DNA of 64,000 bases, taken from NCBI RefSeq assembly GCF_900090325.1, contig NZ_FMHW01000002.1, positions 2,170,001-2,234,000 of the forward strand, given 5' to 3'. Each line of letters starts with the position of its first letter. Positions within the stretch are counted from its first letter, which is position 1. Shown piece after piece: positions 24,169 through 33,593 of the stretch. The stretch is from Micromonospora pallida. GTDB taxonomy: Bacteria > Actinomycetota > Actinomycetes > Mycobacteriales > Micromonosporaceae. A program made the position numbers and the translations under genes. A model generated the notes under the pieces. It saw only the letters and a program-made list of their open reading frames with translations. It was not told where the DNA came from and did not search any database.

Positions 24169-25902
24169 ATGTCACCGTTGTCCCTGAGACTGGGCGCGGC
24201 TGCCGCCACCGCCACCCTGGGCTGCACCGCGCTCGCCGCCACCGGCACCGCCGCCGCACCGATCGACACCGCCACGCCGGCCGGCCCCGGGCGGCCCAAC
24301 ATCGTGTTCGTGCTCGCCGACGATCTGGGCTGGGCCGATGTCAGCACCGGCCTGGCGAACAAGGGGTCGGGCAACCCCTACAACGAGACCCACACCATCG
24401 ACCGCCTCGCCCAGGAGGGCATCGCGTTCGACAACGCCTACGGCGGCCCCAACTGCGTGCCGACCCGGGCCGCCATCCTCACCGGGCTCTACGCGCCCCG
24501 GCCGGCGAACAACCTCTACCTGGTCGGCGACCTCGACCGTGGCGGGGACGACACCCTGCTGGACGGTGCGTCGCAGGGACTCCCCGACGGCGACGACGCG
24601 CTGCCGGCCGAGGCCTACACCGTCGGCGAGGCGCTGCGCGACGCCGGCTACGCGACCGGATACGTCGGCAAGTTCCACGTGACCAAGACCGCCGACCAGA
24701 TCACCACCGACTTCGGGTTCGAGGAGAACCTGGGCGGCTCGAACTCGGGCCACGCCAGCGAGTACCACGCCATCGACGGTACGTTCAACAACAGCGTCGG
24801 TCCGGCGCTGGACAGGTTCGCGGCCGACTACACCCAGCAGTACGTCGACGAGAACATCAAGCCGCACTCCCACGGCGTGACCGACGCGGCCCTGGACGCC
24901 CTCGTCGGCACCGACAAGCACGTGACCGACGCCGTGGCGGACGCGACCATCGACTTCATCGACCGCCACAAGAACGAGCCGTTCTTCACCTGGGTCAGCA
25001 ACTACGCGATCCACACGCCGATCGGCGCCAAGCAGCCCCGCGCCGACCTGCTCGCGAAGTACCGAGCCAAGCCGGCCGTGCCCGGCCATCCGGCCAACGC
25101 GCCGTACTCCGCGCTGCTGGAGGGGCTCGACCAGGGGCTGGCCCGCCTCGTGCACCACCTCGAGACCACCCCGGATCCCCGCAACCCGGGGCACCCGCTG
25201 GCGGACAACACCATCGTGGTCGTCACCTCCGACAACGGCGGGACCGCGAACGCCGACAACGGCTGGCTCAGCGGCTACAAGGGTGAACTGCGGGAGGGCG
25301 GACTGCGGGTGCCCACCGCCGTGTGGAGCAAGGGCGAGCACCTGGTCGACGGCGGTGTGGTCGACTCGACGCCGGTCCACGCGGTCGACTACCTGCCGAC
25401 GTTCGCGTCGCTGGCCGGCGCGAACCTGCCCAGGGGCCTGCGCCCCGACGGGACGGACGTCAGCGGAATCTGGCGCAACGCGAACGCTGAACTCGGCGCC
25501 CGTCCGCTCTTCTGGCACCTGCCCGGATACCTGATCGCGGGCGTCCGTGACCAGCGCCCCGAGACGGTGATCCGGTCGGGGCCGTGGAAGCTCAGCTACC
25601 ACTACGAGACCCAGGACTGGGACCTCTACCACCTGGACAGCGACATCGGCGAGACCACCGACCTGGCCACGGCGTACCCCGACGTCACCTGGCGGCTCGG
25701 CAGCCGGCTGATCCGCTGGCTCGACGACGTCGACGCGCCGCTGGCCACGCTGCGCGACGGCAAGGCCCCGATCACCGTCACCGTCCAGGGCACGGCGTAC
25801 TCGGACGGGAAGATCACCCACTACGACGCGCCGACCGCGCTGACCGTCCGGCCCGGCGACGAGGTGCCGGTGCTGCTGCCCACGGCGGTCACCGGCCGAT
25901 GA
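24169..25902 (+). CDS. Secreted Cys-type sulfatase (arylsulfatase family)
   Basis: 577 residues. A signal peptide ends near GTAAAPI. Metal-site aspartates are in FVLADDLGW (about 50), and the formylglycine signature CVPTR is at about 96 (NCVPTRAAILTG), so the cysteine needs oxidation by an FGE, which is encoded next. Later motifs are GYVGKFH and VVVTSDNGG with the family's final Asp-Asn pair. The enzyme would hydrolyse organic sulfate esters outside the cell. Its stop overlaps the FGE start (ATGA), and the CCTA-N9-TAGA element lies upstream. The substrate is unknown. Confidence 0.9.
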   Translation: MSPLSLRLGAAAATATLGCTALAATGTAAAPIDTATPAGPGRPNIVFVLADDLGWADVSTGLANKGSGNPYNETHTIDRLAQEGIAFDNAYGGPNCVPTRAAILTGLYAPRPANNLYLVGDLDRGGDDTLLDGASQGLPDGDDALPAEAYTVGEALRDAGYATGYVGKFHVTKTADQITTDFGFEENLGGSNSGHASEYHAIDGTFNNSVGPALDRFAADYTQQYVDENIKPHSHGVTDAALDALVGTDKHVTDAVADATIDFIDRHKNEPFFTWVSNYAIHTPIGAKQPRADLLAKYRAKPAVPGHPANAPYSALLEGLDQGLARLVHHLETTPDPRNPGHPLADNTIVVVTSDNGGTANADNGWLSGYKGELREGGLRVPTAVWSKGEHLVDGGVVDSTPVHAVDYLPTFASLAGANLPRGLRPDGTDVSGIWRNANAELGARPLFWHLPGYLIAGVRDQRPETVIRSGPWKLSYHYETQDWDLYHLDSDIGETTDLATAYPDVTWRLGSRLIRWLDDVDAPLATLRDGKAPITVTVQGTAYSDGKITHYDAPTALTVRPGDEVPVLLPTAVTGR

Positions 25903-26912
25903 CCTCGGCGCACCACCACGGCACCGCCGGGTCGACCACGCCGAGTTGCTGCGCCCCCGGTGGCCTGACCACGGCGACCGACGGGCTGCTCCAGATCGGC
26001 CGCCGCCCGCAGCCGACCCCCTCCGCCCGGGAGGCTGACCGGCCGCGCTCCACGCGTGGCCAGGTCCGCCTCCCGGGCGGGGCCTTCGCCATGGGCGACG
26101 CCTTCGGCGAGGGCTACCCGGGCGACGGGGAGGGGCCCGTGCACGAGGTCGACCTCGGCGCCTTCACCATCGACGCCACATCGGTCACCAACGCCGCCTT
26201 CGCGACCTTCGTCAAGGCCACCGGTTACGTCACCGAGGCCGAGACACTCGGCGTCTCCGCGGTCTTCCACCTTCAGGTGAAGGCAGAGCGTCCCGACATC
26301 CTCGGGGCCGCCACCGGGACCCCCTGGTGGCTCGTGGTCCGGGGTGCCGACTGGCGCCACCCGTACGGGCCGGCCTCCTCGATCACCCAGCTCCAGAACC
26401 ACCCCGTGGTCCAGGTGAGCTGGAACGACGCCCGCGCGTACGCCGCGTGGGCGGGCAAGCGCCTGCCCACCGAGGCGGAGTGGGAGTACGCCGCCCGGGG
26501 CGGTCTGGCGGGGGCCCGGTTCCCCTGGGGCGACGACCTGCTCCCGCGCGGTCGGTGGAACTGCAACATCTGGCAGGGCGAGTTCCCCCGACACAACAGC
26601 ACCGACGACGGCTTCGTCGGCACCGCGCCCGTCAAGCAGTACGCCCCCAACGGCTACGGCCTGTTCAACATGGTCGGGAACGTGTGGGAGTGGTGTGCGG
26701 ACTGGTTCGCCGCCGACACCTACGCCCGGCGTGCCGGCACCCGCGTCGTCGATCCCACCGGGCCGGCGGAGCCGGACGTCACCGGCCGACGGGTGATGCG
26801 CGGCGGGTCGTTCCTGTGCCACGACTCCTACTGCTACCGGTACCGGGTGGCGGCCCGCTCCGGGAACACCCCGGACTCCGCAGCCTCCAACGTCGGCTTC
26901 CGCTGCGCCTGA
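25899..26912 (+). CDS. Formylglycine-generating enzyme (sulfatase-modifying factor)
   Basis: 337 residues from ATG 25899, overlapping the sulfatase stop. The FGE-sulfatase fold is plain: VRLPGGAFAMGD, QVSWNDARAYAAWAGKRLPT followed by EAEWEYAARGG, and the copper-site cysteines of SFLCHDSYC (about 306 and 311) followed by YRVAARSGNTPDS. It oxidises the CxPxR cysteine of sulfatases to formylglycine using oxygen and Cu(I). It acts before export, or at the membrane. The gene lies between two sulfatases and should serve both, and perhaps the third near 36 kb. Confidence 0.93.
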   Translation: MTSAHHHGTAGSTTPSCCAPGGLTTATDGLLQIGRRPQPTPSAREADRPRSTRGQVRLPGGAFAMGDAFGEGYPGDGEGPVHEVDLGAFTIDATSVTNAAFATFVKATGYVTEAETLGVSAVFHLQVKAERPDILGAATGTPWWLVVRGADWRHPYGPASSITQLQNHPVVQVSWNDARAYAAWAGKRLPTEAEWEYAARGGLAGARFPWGDDLLPRGRWNCNIWQGEFPRHNSTDDGFVGTAPVKQYAPNGYGLFNMVGNVWEWCADWFAADTYARRAGTRVVDPTGPAEPDVTGRRVMRGGSFLCHDSYCYRYRVAARSGNTPDSAASNVGFRCA

Positions 26913-26947
26913 GTCCCTCGTCCGCTCCCTTTTCGGAGGCCCGATTC

Positions 26948-29152
26948 ATGATCACTCGTCGTCAACTCCTCGCCGGCACCGCCGCCGGCCTCGGAGTCGC
27001 GGCACTCCCGTCCATCGCGACCGCCGCGCCGGAGACCACCGGACGGCCCCGACCGAACATCGTGCTCGTACTGGTCGACGACCTCGGCTACGGCGAGCTC
27101 GGCGCGTACGGGCAGCGCGTCATCGCCACGCCGCGCCTGGACCGGCTCGCCGCCGAGGGGCTGCGCTTCACCGACGCGTACTCAGCGGCGGCGGTCTGCG
27201 CGCCCTCCCGCTCGGCGCTGCTGACCGGCCTGCACGCCGGTCACGGGCCGGTCCGCAACAATCCGGCGGGCAACCCCGAGTCGGTCGCCTTCGCCGACGG
27301 TGACACCACCTTCGCGGAGGTGCTCCGCGCCCGGGGCTACCGGACGGGGCTGTTCGGCAAGTGGGGCTTCGGTCCCGAGCGCGGCGACCAACCCAGCCAC
27401 CCCAACGCCCGAGGGTTCGACGAGTTCCTGGGCTACATCACGCACGGCCACGCCCACGACTACTACCCGTCCTACCTGTGGCAGAACGGTGACCGGCTCG
27501 AACTGCCCGAGAACACCGGGTCCGACACGACCTTCGCCCCCGACCTGTTCCAGGAGCGGGCGCTCGCGTTCATCCGGGCCCACCGCGCCGAGCCGTTCCT
27601 GCTCGTGGTCACCCCGAACCTCCCACACGCCCCGAGCGACGTCCCCAGCCAGGAGCCGTACGCCGACGAGGACTGGCCGGCGGCGGACCGCGGCCACGCG
27701 GCCCAGGTCACCCGGCTCGACCGGTACGTCGGTGAGCTGGTCGACGAACTCGCCGCGCAGGGCCTGATCGAGTCCACGGTGGTCCTGTTCACCAGCGACA
27801 ACGGCCCGCACGAGGAGGGCGGCTTCGACCCGGACCGGTTCGACGCGAGCGGCCCCCTCACCGGGTACAAGCGGAACCTGCACGAGGGCGGCGTCCGGAT
27901 CCCGTTGCTCGCCTGGGGGCCGGGCCGGATCCAGCCCGGGGTGACCGACCGGATCACCCAGCAGACCGACCTGCTCCCCACCCTGGCCGACCTGGCCGGC
28001 GTCCCCGGACCGCGCGACATCGACGGCCGATCGTTCAGCTCGCTGCTCCAGCCGCGTCCGACGGCCGCCGCCGCGCAGCCGTACCTCTACTTCTGGCGGC
28101 TCGACAACGGCAACACCAGGCGCGCCCGCGCGGTCGACGGCGACCGCCTACCGCGCGCCGCCGAGGCGGTACGCGAAGGCAACTGGAAGGCGATCCGCTG
28201 GGCGCCGGGCCGGGACCGGACCGTGCCGGACGACCAGTGGCAGGTGGAGCTCTACGACCTGGCCGGTGACCTCGGCGAGACGACCGACCTGGCCGCCGCC
28301 CACCCCGAGGTCGCGGCCCGGCTGGTCGGCCTGCTGCGGCAGTCCTGGGTGGACGAGGTCACCCGCGAGGGTTACGGCGTCGAGTTCGACGCGCCGGACC
28401 TGCTGCTTCCCGGCGTCACCTACCAGCTCACCGCCACCCTCGCGAACGGCTCGGCGGTGCCCTGGACCGGCGCTCGGCTGGTGCTCTCCGCGCCCGAGGG
28501 GTGGTCCGTCGAGCCGGCGACCAGCCAGGGCCTCGGACGCCTCGCGCCCGGCGCCCGGGTGAGCGTCACCTGGCGGGTCCGGGTGCCGGAGACGAGCACG
28601 GCGGAGCAGTGGCTGCTGACCGTGTCGGGGTACGCCGTCGCCCGGGACGCGCCGCTCACCTTCCGCGCCGAGCGCCGCTTCACCCCGCCGCCGCCCGCGC
28701 CGACCACCGACGCGTACCTGAGCGATCTGCCCTGGCTGAGCGCGGTCAACGGTTGGGGCCCGGTGGAGCGGGACACCAGCAACGGCAAGCAGGCCGCCGA
28801 CGACGGCACACCGATCTCCTTCGGCGGCACCAGCTACGCCAAGGGGCTCGGTGTGCACTCCTACTCCGAGGTCACCTACCACCTCGGCGGCCGGGTGGCC
28901 CGGTTCACCTCGGTCGTGGGAATCGACGACTTCAGCGCCCGGCAGAGCACGCGGGGCAACACGATCGCCGAGGTGTGGGCCGACGACCGGCTCGTCCACA
29001 CCAGCGGTGTGCTGCGGGCGTCCACCGGCCCCGAGCCGGTGGACGTCGACGTCCGAGGGGCCCGGCTGCTGCGCCTGGTCGTGCGGGCCGCCGACGCCGG
29101 CAACGGCTTCAACCACACGTCCTGGGCGGACGCCTTCGTCCGGCTGGGCTGA
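26948..29152 (+). CDS. Tat-exported Cys-type sulfatase with NEW3 and NPCBM carbohydrate-binding domains
   Basis: 734 residues from ATG 26948 (GGAGG, 8 nt upstream). The N-terminus MITRRQLLAG is a twin-arginine signal. The sulfatase domain (about 40-480) has LVDDLGYGE and the formylglycine motif CAPSR (about 83). A NEW3-like beta-domain spans about 490-590, and an NPCBM domain about 595-734 (NGWGPVERDTSNG to SYAKGLGVHSYSEVTY). The appended modules bind carbohydrate, so the likely substrate is a sulfated polysaccharide or glycoside. Tat export suggests folding, and probably FGE modification, inside the cell first. It is the last gene of the operon, followed by two strong hairpins. Confidence 0.9.
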   Translation: MITRRQLLAGTAAGLGVAALPSIATAAPETTGRPRPNIVLVLVDDLGYGELGAYGQRVIATPRLDRLAAEGLRFTDAYSAAAVCAPSRSALLTGLHAGHGPVRNNPAGNPESVAFADGDTTFAEVLRARGYRTGLFGKWGFGPERGDQPSHPNARGFDEFLGYITHGHAHDYYPSYLWQNGDRLELPENTGSDTTFAPDLFQERALAFIRAHRAEPFLLVVTPNLPHAPSDVPSQEPYADEDWPAADRGHAAQVTRLDRYVGELVDELAAQGLIESTVVLFTSDNGPHEEGGFDPDRFDASGPLTGYKRNLHEGGVRIPLLAWGPGRIQPGVTDRITQQTDLLPTLADLAGVPGPRDIDGRSFSSLLQPRPTAAAAQPYLYFWRLDNGNTRRARAVDGDRLPRAAEAVREGNWKAIRWAPGRDRTVPDDQWQVELYDLAGDLGETTDLAAAHPEVAARLVGLLRQSWVDEVTREGYGVEFDAPDLLLPGVTYQLTATLANGSAVPWTGARLVLSAPEGWSVEPATSQGLGRLAPGARVSVTWRVRVPETSTAEQWLLTVSGYAVARDAPLTFRAERRFTPPPPAPTTDAYLSDLPWLSAVNGWGPVERDTSNGKQAADDGTPISFGGTSYAKGLGVHSYSEVTYHLGGRVARFTSVVGIDDFSARQSTRGNTIAEVWADDRLVHTSGVLRASTGPEPVDVDVRGARLLRLVVRAADAGNGFNHTSWADAFVRLG

Positions 29153-29161
29153 CCGGCCGTC

Positions 29162-29201
29162 CTCGCGCCCGGACCGACGTCGACGTCGGTCCGGGCGCGA
29201 G
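29162..29201. terminator. Perfect 40-bp palindrome between convergent operons
   Basis: Arms 29162-29181 and 29182-29201 are exact reverse complements. It lies between the sulfatase (ends 29152) and cysA (ends 29271) and is probably bidirectional. Confidence 0.65.
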
Positions 29202-29217
29202 TGTGTGCGCAACGCGT

Positions 29218-29256
29218 GTGTGGCCTCGAACCCCGCTGCGGGGTTCGAGGCCACAC
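29218..29256. terminator. 18-bp stem hairpin, second terminator between convergent operons
   Basis: GTGTGGCCTCG... from 29218 pairs with ...CGAGGCCACAC ending at 29256 around a 3-nt CTG loop. Both strands could fold. Confidence 0.65.
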
Positions 29257-29270
29257 GTGTGACCGAGAGG

Positions 29271-30272
29271 TCAGGCGGAGGTGGCGAGGCTCGGCGCGCG
29301 CCCGTGGTCCGCCACAGTAGTGGTGGGGCTGTTCGGGGCGATCCGGACGTGCACCGTGTCACCGACGGAGAGGCCGAGGGTGAGGAACTCGTTGCGGGTG
29401 AGGGTCACGGCGACGGCCTGACCGTCGGCGGTGGTGATGTCGACCCGGATCTCGAAGCCGATGCGGGTGATCCGGGTGACCTGTCCGGGCACACCGGCGG
29501 CAGTCGACTCACCGGTCTGGATCTGGAGGTCGTGCGGCCGGACCAGTTGGTCGCCGAGTTGCGTCACCGGACCGAGGAAGCGCATGACGAACTCGTTGGC
29601 CGGCTCGTCGTACAGCTGGTCGGGTGAGCCGATCTGTTCCACCCGGCCCTCGTTGATCACCACGATCTCGTCGGCGACCTCGAGCGCCTCCTCCTGGTCG
29701 TGGGTGACGAAGACGGTGGTGACGTGCACCTCGTCGTGCAGCCGGCGCAGCCAGTCCCGGAGTTCCTTGCGGACCTTCGCGTCGAGGGCGCCGAACGGCT
29801 CGTCGAGCAGCAGCACCGCCGGTTCGACGGCCAGCGCACGAGCCAGCGCCATGCGCTGGCGCTGACCGCCGGAGAGCTGCGCCGGAAGCCGGTCGGCGAA
29901 CTGCTCCAGGTGCACCAGGGCGAGCAGTTCGTCGACGCGCTGGCGGATCTCGTCCTTGTCCCGCTTGCGGATCTCCAGTCCGAAGGCGACGTTGCGCCGC
30001 ACCGAGAGGTGCTTGAAGGCCGCGTAGTGCTGGAACACGAATCCGACGTTGCGCTTCTGCGGCGGCAGGTTGGTCGCGTCGACGCCGTCGATCTCGACCC
30101 GTCCGGTGTCCGCGCGTTCCAGCCCGGCGATGATGCGCAGCAGCGTGGACTTGCCGCCGCCGGACGGGCCGAGCAGCGCGGTGAGCTGGCCCGCCGGGAT
30201 GCTCACCGACACGTCGTCGAGCGCGACGAAGCCTCCGAACCGCTTGCCGACGTTGGCGATCTCGATACTCAA
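29271..30272 (-). CDS. cysA: Sulfate/thiosulfate ABC transporter ATPase
   Basis: 333 residues. The start is TTG 30272 (AAAGGA upstream), overlapping the cysW stop. Walker A is GPSGGGKST, the signature [15 protein letters not shown], and Walker [14 protein letters not shown]-terminal TOBE-like region (about 240-333) is typical of SulT/MOI-type importers. It powers uptake through CysT-CysW. It is the last gene of the four-gene minus-strand operon (binding protein, cysT, cysW, cysA). Confidence 0.93.
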   Translation of the reverse strand: MSIEIANVGKRFGGFVALDDVSVSIPAGQLTALLGPSGGGKSTLLRIIAGLERADTGRVEIDGVDATNLPPQKRNVGFVFQHYAAFKHLSVRRNVAFGLEIRKRDKDEIRQRVDELLALVHLEQFADRLPAQLSGGQRQRMALARALAVEPAVLLLDEPFGALDAKVRKELRDWLRRLHDEVHVTTVFVTHDQEEALEVADEIVVINEGRVEQIGSPDQLYDEPANEFVMRFLGPVTQLGDQLVRPHDLQIQTGESTAAGVPGQVTRITRIGFEIRVDITTADGQAVAVTLTRNEFLTLGLSVGDTVHVRIAPNSPTTTVADHGRAPSLATSA

Positions 30273-31108
30273 CGGGATTCCTTTGGCCGAAGGGCGGACA
30301 CGACGATGATGCTGGCCACCGCGACGAGGGCGAGGAGGAAGGCGGTGGCGTACGCGCCGCCCTTGTCGAAGTTCAGGTACTTCTCCTCGACCACGAGCGT
30401 GGCCGTGCGGGTCTGGCCCAGCACGTTGCCGGAGACGACCTTGACCGCCCCGAACTCGCCCAGCGACCGGGCGAGGCTCAGCACGACCCCGTAGATCACG
30501 CCCCACTTGATCGACGGCAGGGTGATCCGCCGGAACGTCTGGAGGCTGTTGGCGCCGAGGCTGCGGGCGGCCTGCTCCTGTTCGTCGCCGATCTCCTCGA
30601 GGACCGGCACGACCTCCCGGATGACCAGGGGCAGCGCCACGAACACCGTGGCCATCACCATGCCCGGCACGGCGAAGATGATCTGCATTCCCGCCGATTC
30701 GAGCGACGGCCCGAACCAGCCGGTACGACCGCTGTAGACCAGCACGAGGGCGAGGCCGACGACGATCGGGGAGACCGACAGCGGCATGTCGAGCAGGGCG
30801 TTGAGCAGCCGCTTGCCCGGGAAGTCGTACCGGACGAGCAGGATCGACACGCCGACGCCGAACACCGTGTTGACCAGCACGGCGACGAGCGCGATCACCA
30901 CGGTGAGCTGCAACGCGTGGACCACGTCGGGGTCGGTGAGGATCGCGTTCAGGTCGGTGAACCCGTCCGCGAACGCGTTGCGTCCGACGAGGTAGAGCGG
31001 CCACGCGACGAGAAGGAACAGGTAGCCGACGACCAGCAGCCGCAGCACGTAACGGCCGAGGCCCCGCTCGCCGGGGCGGGTCCGGGTCGCTACGGAACGT
31101 TCAGCCAC
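30269..31108 (-). CDS. cysW: Sulfate ABC transporter permease CysW
   Basis: 279 residues, six predicted membrane helices. The binding-protein-dependent transport loop [25 protein letters not shown] docks onto CysA. The start is GTG 31108, overlapping cysT by 8 bp. The closing segment [23 protein letters not shown] is characteristic of CysW. It forms the membrane channel with CysT. Confidence 0.92.
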   Translation of the reverse strand: MAERSVATRTRPGERGLGRYVLRLLVVGYLFLLVAWPLYLVGRNAFADGFTDLNAILTDPDVVHALQLTVVIALVAVLVNTVFGVGVSILLVRYDFPGKRLLNALLDMPLSVSPIVVGLALVLVYSGRTGWFGPSLESAGMQIIFAVPGMVMATVFVALPLVIREVVPVLEEIGDEQEQAARSLGANSLQTFRRITLPSIKWGVIYGVVLSLARSLGEFGAVKVVSGNVLGQTRTATLVVEEKYLNFDKGGAYATAFLLALVAVASIIVVSALRPKESR

Positions 31109-31949
31109 GGCGCACCACCTTCCGCTGGATCAGGTCGAGCACGACGATGACGGCGAAGGAGATGGCCAGCAGCACCACCGCGACCGCTGCCGCACTGTCC
31201 GGGTTGTCGTTCTCGATGCTGCTGAGGATGCGCACCGACGTCACCTCGGTCCGCATGGGCAGGTTGCCGGAGAGCAGGACCAGTGAGCCGTACTCGCTGA
31301 CCCCCCGGGCGAAGGAGAGGGCGGCGCCCGCCGCGATGGCCGGGGTGAGGCTCGGCAGGATGATCCGCCGGAAGGTGGTGAGTCGGCTGGCGCCCAGCGA
31401 CGCCGCCGCCTGCTCCACCTCCGGATCGAGTTCGGCCAGCACCGGCTGCACGGTCCGGACGACGAACGGCAGCGTCACGAACAGGAAGGCGAGGAACACG
31501 GCGCCCCGTGTGTTGGCGATGTCGATTCCCAGGGGGCTGGTCGGGCCGTACAGGGACAGCAGCACCAGCCCGGCGACGATCGTCGGCAGCGCGAAGGGAA
31601 TGTCGATGAGGATCTCCAGCAGCCGCTTGCCGAAGAACCGGTCCCGTACCAGCACCCAGGCGATGAGCGTGCCCATCACGACGTTGACCAGCGTCACGAG
31701 GAACGCGGTGCCGACGGTGAGCTGGATGGCGGCCGAGGTCTGCTCGTTGGTCACCGTCTGCCAGAACCCGCCCCAGCCGCCCTGGGACGCGGTCACCACC
31801 ACGGCGGCCAGCGGGATCAGCACCAGCAGGCTGAACCACAGCATCGCCACGCCGAGCCCCAGGCCGGAGGCCCGGCCCAACGGAAGGCCGGCGCGGGCCG
31901 GCCGGCGGGTGTCCGCCGGCCGGTCCGCGCCCAGTGCCGTCGAGGTCAC
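31101..31949 (-). CDS. cysT: Sulfate ABC transporter permease CysT
   Basis: 282 residues, six predicted helices. The coupling loop is ELDPEVEQAAASLGASRLTTFRRIILP, and the C-terminal region SGNLPMRTEVTSVRILSSIEND is typical of CysT/CysU. The start is GTG 31949, overlapping the binding-protein stop (GTGA). It is the partner of CysW in the sulfate importer. Confidence 0.92.
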   Translation of the reverse strand: MTSTALGADRPADTRRPARAGLPLGRASGLGLGVAMLWFSLLVLIPLAAVVVTASQGGWGGFWQTVTNEQTSAAIQLTVGTAFLVTLVNVVMGTLIAWVLVRDRFFGKRLLEILIDIPFALPTIVAGLVLLSLYGPTSPLGIDIANTRGAVFLAFLFVTLPFVVRTVQPVLAELDPEVEQAAASLGASRLTTFRRIILPSLTPAIAAGAALSFARGVSEYGSLVLLSGNLPMRTEVTSVRILSSIENDNPDSAAAVAVVLLAISFAVIVVLDLIQRKVVRRG

Positions 31950-32968
31950 TTGGCCTTCCCGGAAGCCGCGATGACCTTGGTGACGATGCCCGCCTTCTCG
32001 TCGAAGAACTTCTTGGACAGATCGGACCAGCTACCGAAGTCCTTCTCGACGGTGAGCAGCTTCTGCGGCGCCGGGAACGGGTTGTTCGGGTCGATCGCCC
32101 CCTCGATCCCCTTGGTGTCGACGCCGTCGATGATCGGGCGGAAGCCGGTCCGCGCGAACTGACGCTGTCCCTCGGGGCCCAGGACGAAGTCGAGCCACTC
32201 CTTCGCCTTCGGGTCCGCGTTCTTGAGCACCGCGCCCGGGTTCTCGATCAGGATGGTCGTCGCGGGCAGGACCCAGTCGAGGTCCTCGCCGTTCTGCCGG
32301 GCCAGGATCGTCTCGTTCTCGTAGGCGAGCAGGACGTCACCCGTACCGTTGATGAAGGCCGTCGTGGCGTCCCGGCCGCTGTTGGGCAGCGCCACCACGT
32401 TCGTGAAGAGCTTGTTCAGGTAGTCCTCGGCCTGCGCGTCGGTCCCGCCGTTCGCGGCGATGTGTCCCCAGGCGGCCAGCGCGTTCCAGCGGGCGGCGCC
32501 GGACGAGGCCGGGTTGGGCGTGACGATCCCGACGCCCGGCTTGATCAGGTCGTCCCAGCCCTGGATGTTCTTCGGGTTTCCCTTGCGGACGGCCAGCACG
32601 ACGACCGACGACGACACGATGCCCTTGTTCGGGCCGTCGTCCCAGCTTGCGTCGACCAGGTCGGCGTCGACCAGTCGGGTCACGTCACTGCTCACGGAGA
32701 AGTGGACGTAGTCGGCCTTCAGGCCGGAGACGACCGCCCGGCTCTGGTCACCCGAGGCGCCGTACGAGGTCTGGAACCTGACCCCCTTGCCCGCGTCGGT
32801 CTTGTTCCACTCGGCGGCGATCGCCTTGTTCGCCGCCTCGGGCACCGCGTAACCGACGATGTTCAGGGTCGTCGACGCGCCCGCCGACTCCCCGCCACCC
32901 CCGCAGGCCGACAGCGCCAGCCCGGCCACGAGCGCGAGTGCGACGGCCGCCCTGCTTCTGTACTTCAT
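31946..32968 (-). CDS. Sulfate-binding lipoprotein of the SulT transporter
   Basis: 340 residues from ATG 32968 (AGGAGG upstream). The lipobox ALSAC gives a lipid-anchored extracellular receptor. The family features TTLNIVGYAVPEAANKAI, FQTSYGASGDQSRAV and TPNPASSGAARWN, where the Ser/Gly loops bind the oxyanion, are present. It captures sulfate or thiosulfate for CysT-CysW-CysA. The 160-nt leader carries a CCTA-N9-TAGG element at its far end (33130). Confidence 0.92.
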   Translation of the reverse strand: MKYRSRAAVALALVAGLALSACGGGGESAGASTTLNIVGYAVPEAANKAIAAEWNKTDAGKGVRFQTSYGASGDQSRAVVSGLKADYVHFSVSSDVTRLVDADLVDASWDDGPNKGIVSSSVVVLAVRKGNPKNIQGWDDLIKPGVGIVTPNPASSGAARWNALAAWGHIAANGGTDAQAEDYLNKLFTNVVALPNSGRDATTAFINGTGDVLLAYENETILARQNGEDLDWVLPATTILIENPGAVLKNADPKAKEWLDFVLGPEGQRQFARTGFRPIIDGVDTKGIEGAIDPNNPFPAPQKLLTVEKDFGSWSDLSKKFFDEKAGIVTKVIAASGKAK

Positions 32969-33129
32969 GGGGAACCCATCCTCCTTCGGCGCGTCTCCGC
33001 GCCTGATTGACATGCGATGACGACTGCTCAGGACCGGCCGTGAGCAGATCGGCGAGAGTGGCGTTGTCAGCGACATCGTCGACGGCCCGACCAGGTGCAC
33101 CGGGCCGATCTCCGAGCATCTCGGTATGT

Positions 33130-33146
33130 CCTACCTAACTTGTAGG
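33130..33146 (-). promoter_or_regulatory. CCTA-N9-TAGG element upstream of the sulfate transporter operon
   Basis: CCTA at 33130-33133 and TAGG at 33143-33146. Read on the minus strand the context is TATCCCTA-N7-GGTAGG, matching the elements at 24018 and 33246. It lies about 160 bp upstream of the binding-protein ATG. Confidence 0.5.
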
Positions 33147-33245
33147 GATAGTGGACCACGCGCGGCTTCCCGTCAAGTCCCGATCGCCGCCAACCCCAGA
33201 CGCCGCGCATCTCACGATCCAGGATGCGCTTTCGCCGCCGCATTC

Positions 33246-33262
33246 CCTACCGCAAGGATAGG
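33246..33262 (+). promoter_or_regulatory. CCTA-N9-TAGG element upstream of the leader peptide and PhoD operon
   Basis: CCTA at 33246-33249 and TAGG at 33259-33262 within ATTCCCTA-N7-GATAGG. It ends 4 bp before the leader-peptide GTG, so it could block the promoter or initiation there. Confidence 0.5.
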
Positions 33263-33266
33263 TAAT

Positions 33267-33350
33267 GTGCCAGGGGTCAACTTCACCATCCGGCGCGCGA
33301 TCGACTACCTGCTCGTGAACAGCAGCCTCTGTCCATCGCGCTCCGTCTGA
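33267..33350 (+). CDS. Cys-containing leader peptide (actinobacterial sulfur attenuator type)
   Basis: A 27-residue ORF from GTG 33267, with AAGGA upstream, ending at TGA 33348-33350. The segment IRRAIDYLLVNSSLC fits the actinobacterial putative leader peptides (pattern RRxxDxxRVxSxLC), which precede sulfur and cysteine genes and are thought to sense charged tRNA-Cys during translation. It lies 243 bp upstream of the PhoD-like gene. The family assignment is from memory of its pattern. That the following operon is controlled by cysteine is inference. Confidence 0.6.
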   Translation: MPGVNFTIRRAIDYLLVNSSLCPSRSV

Positions 33351-33593
33351 CGCTCGACCCCGTGCGGCCGACGCCGTCGGTGCCCGCCGGCGACGCCCTG
33401 GGTGTCGGGTGACGGACCGTCTCCACAGCTCTCTGCGCATTCGCAGGTGGAACCCAGTAGCCGCCTGCCCCAGGCCGCCCCACGCCACCGTGCCGCTCCC
33501 GCCTGCCATCCAGCAGTCCGCTCGCCCAGGAACAGATCGACGACGCGTTCGAGGGGGCCCCACGGCCCACCACATTGGACATGGAGACCACTG

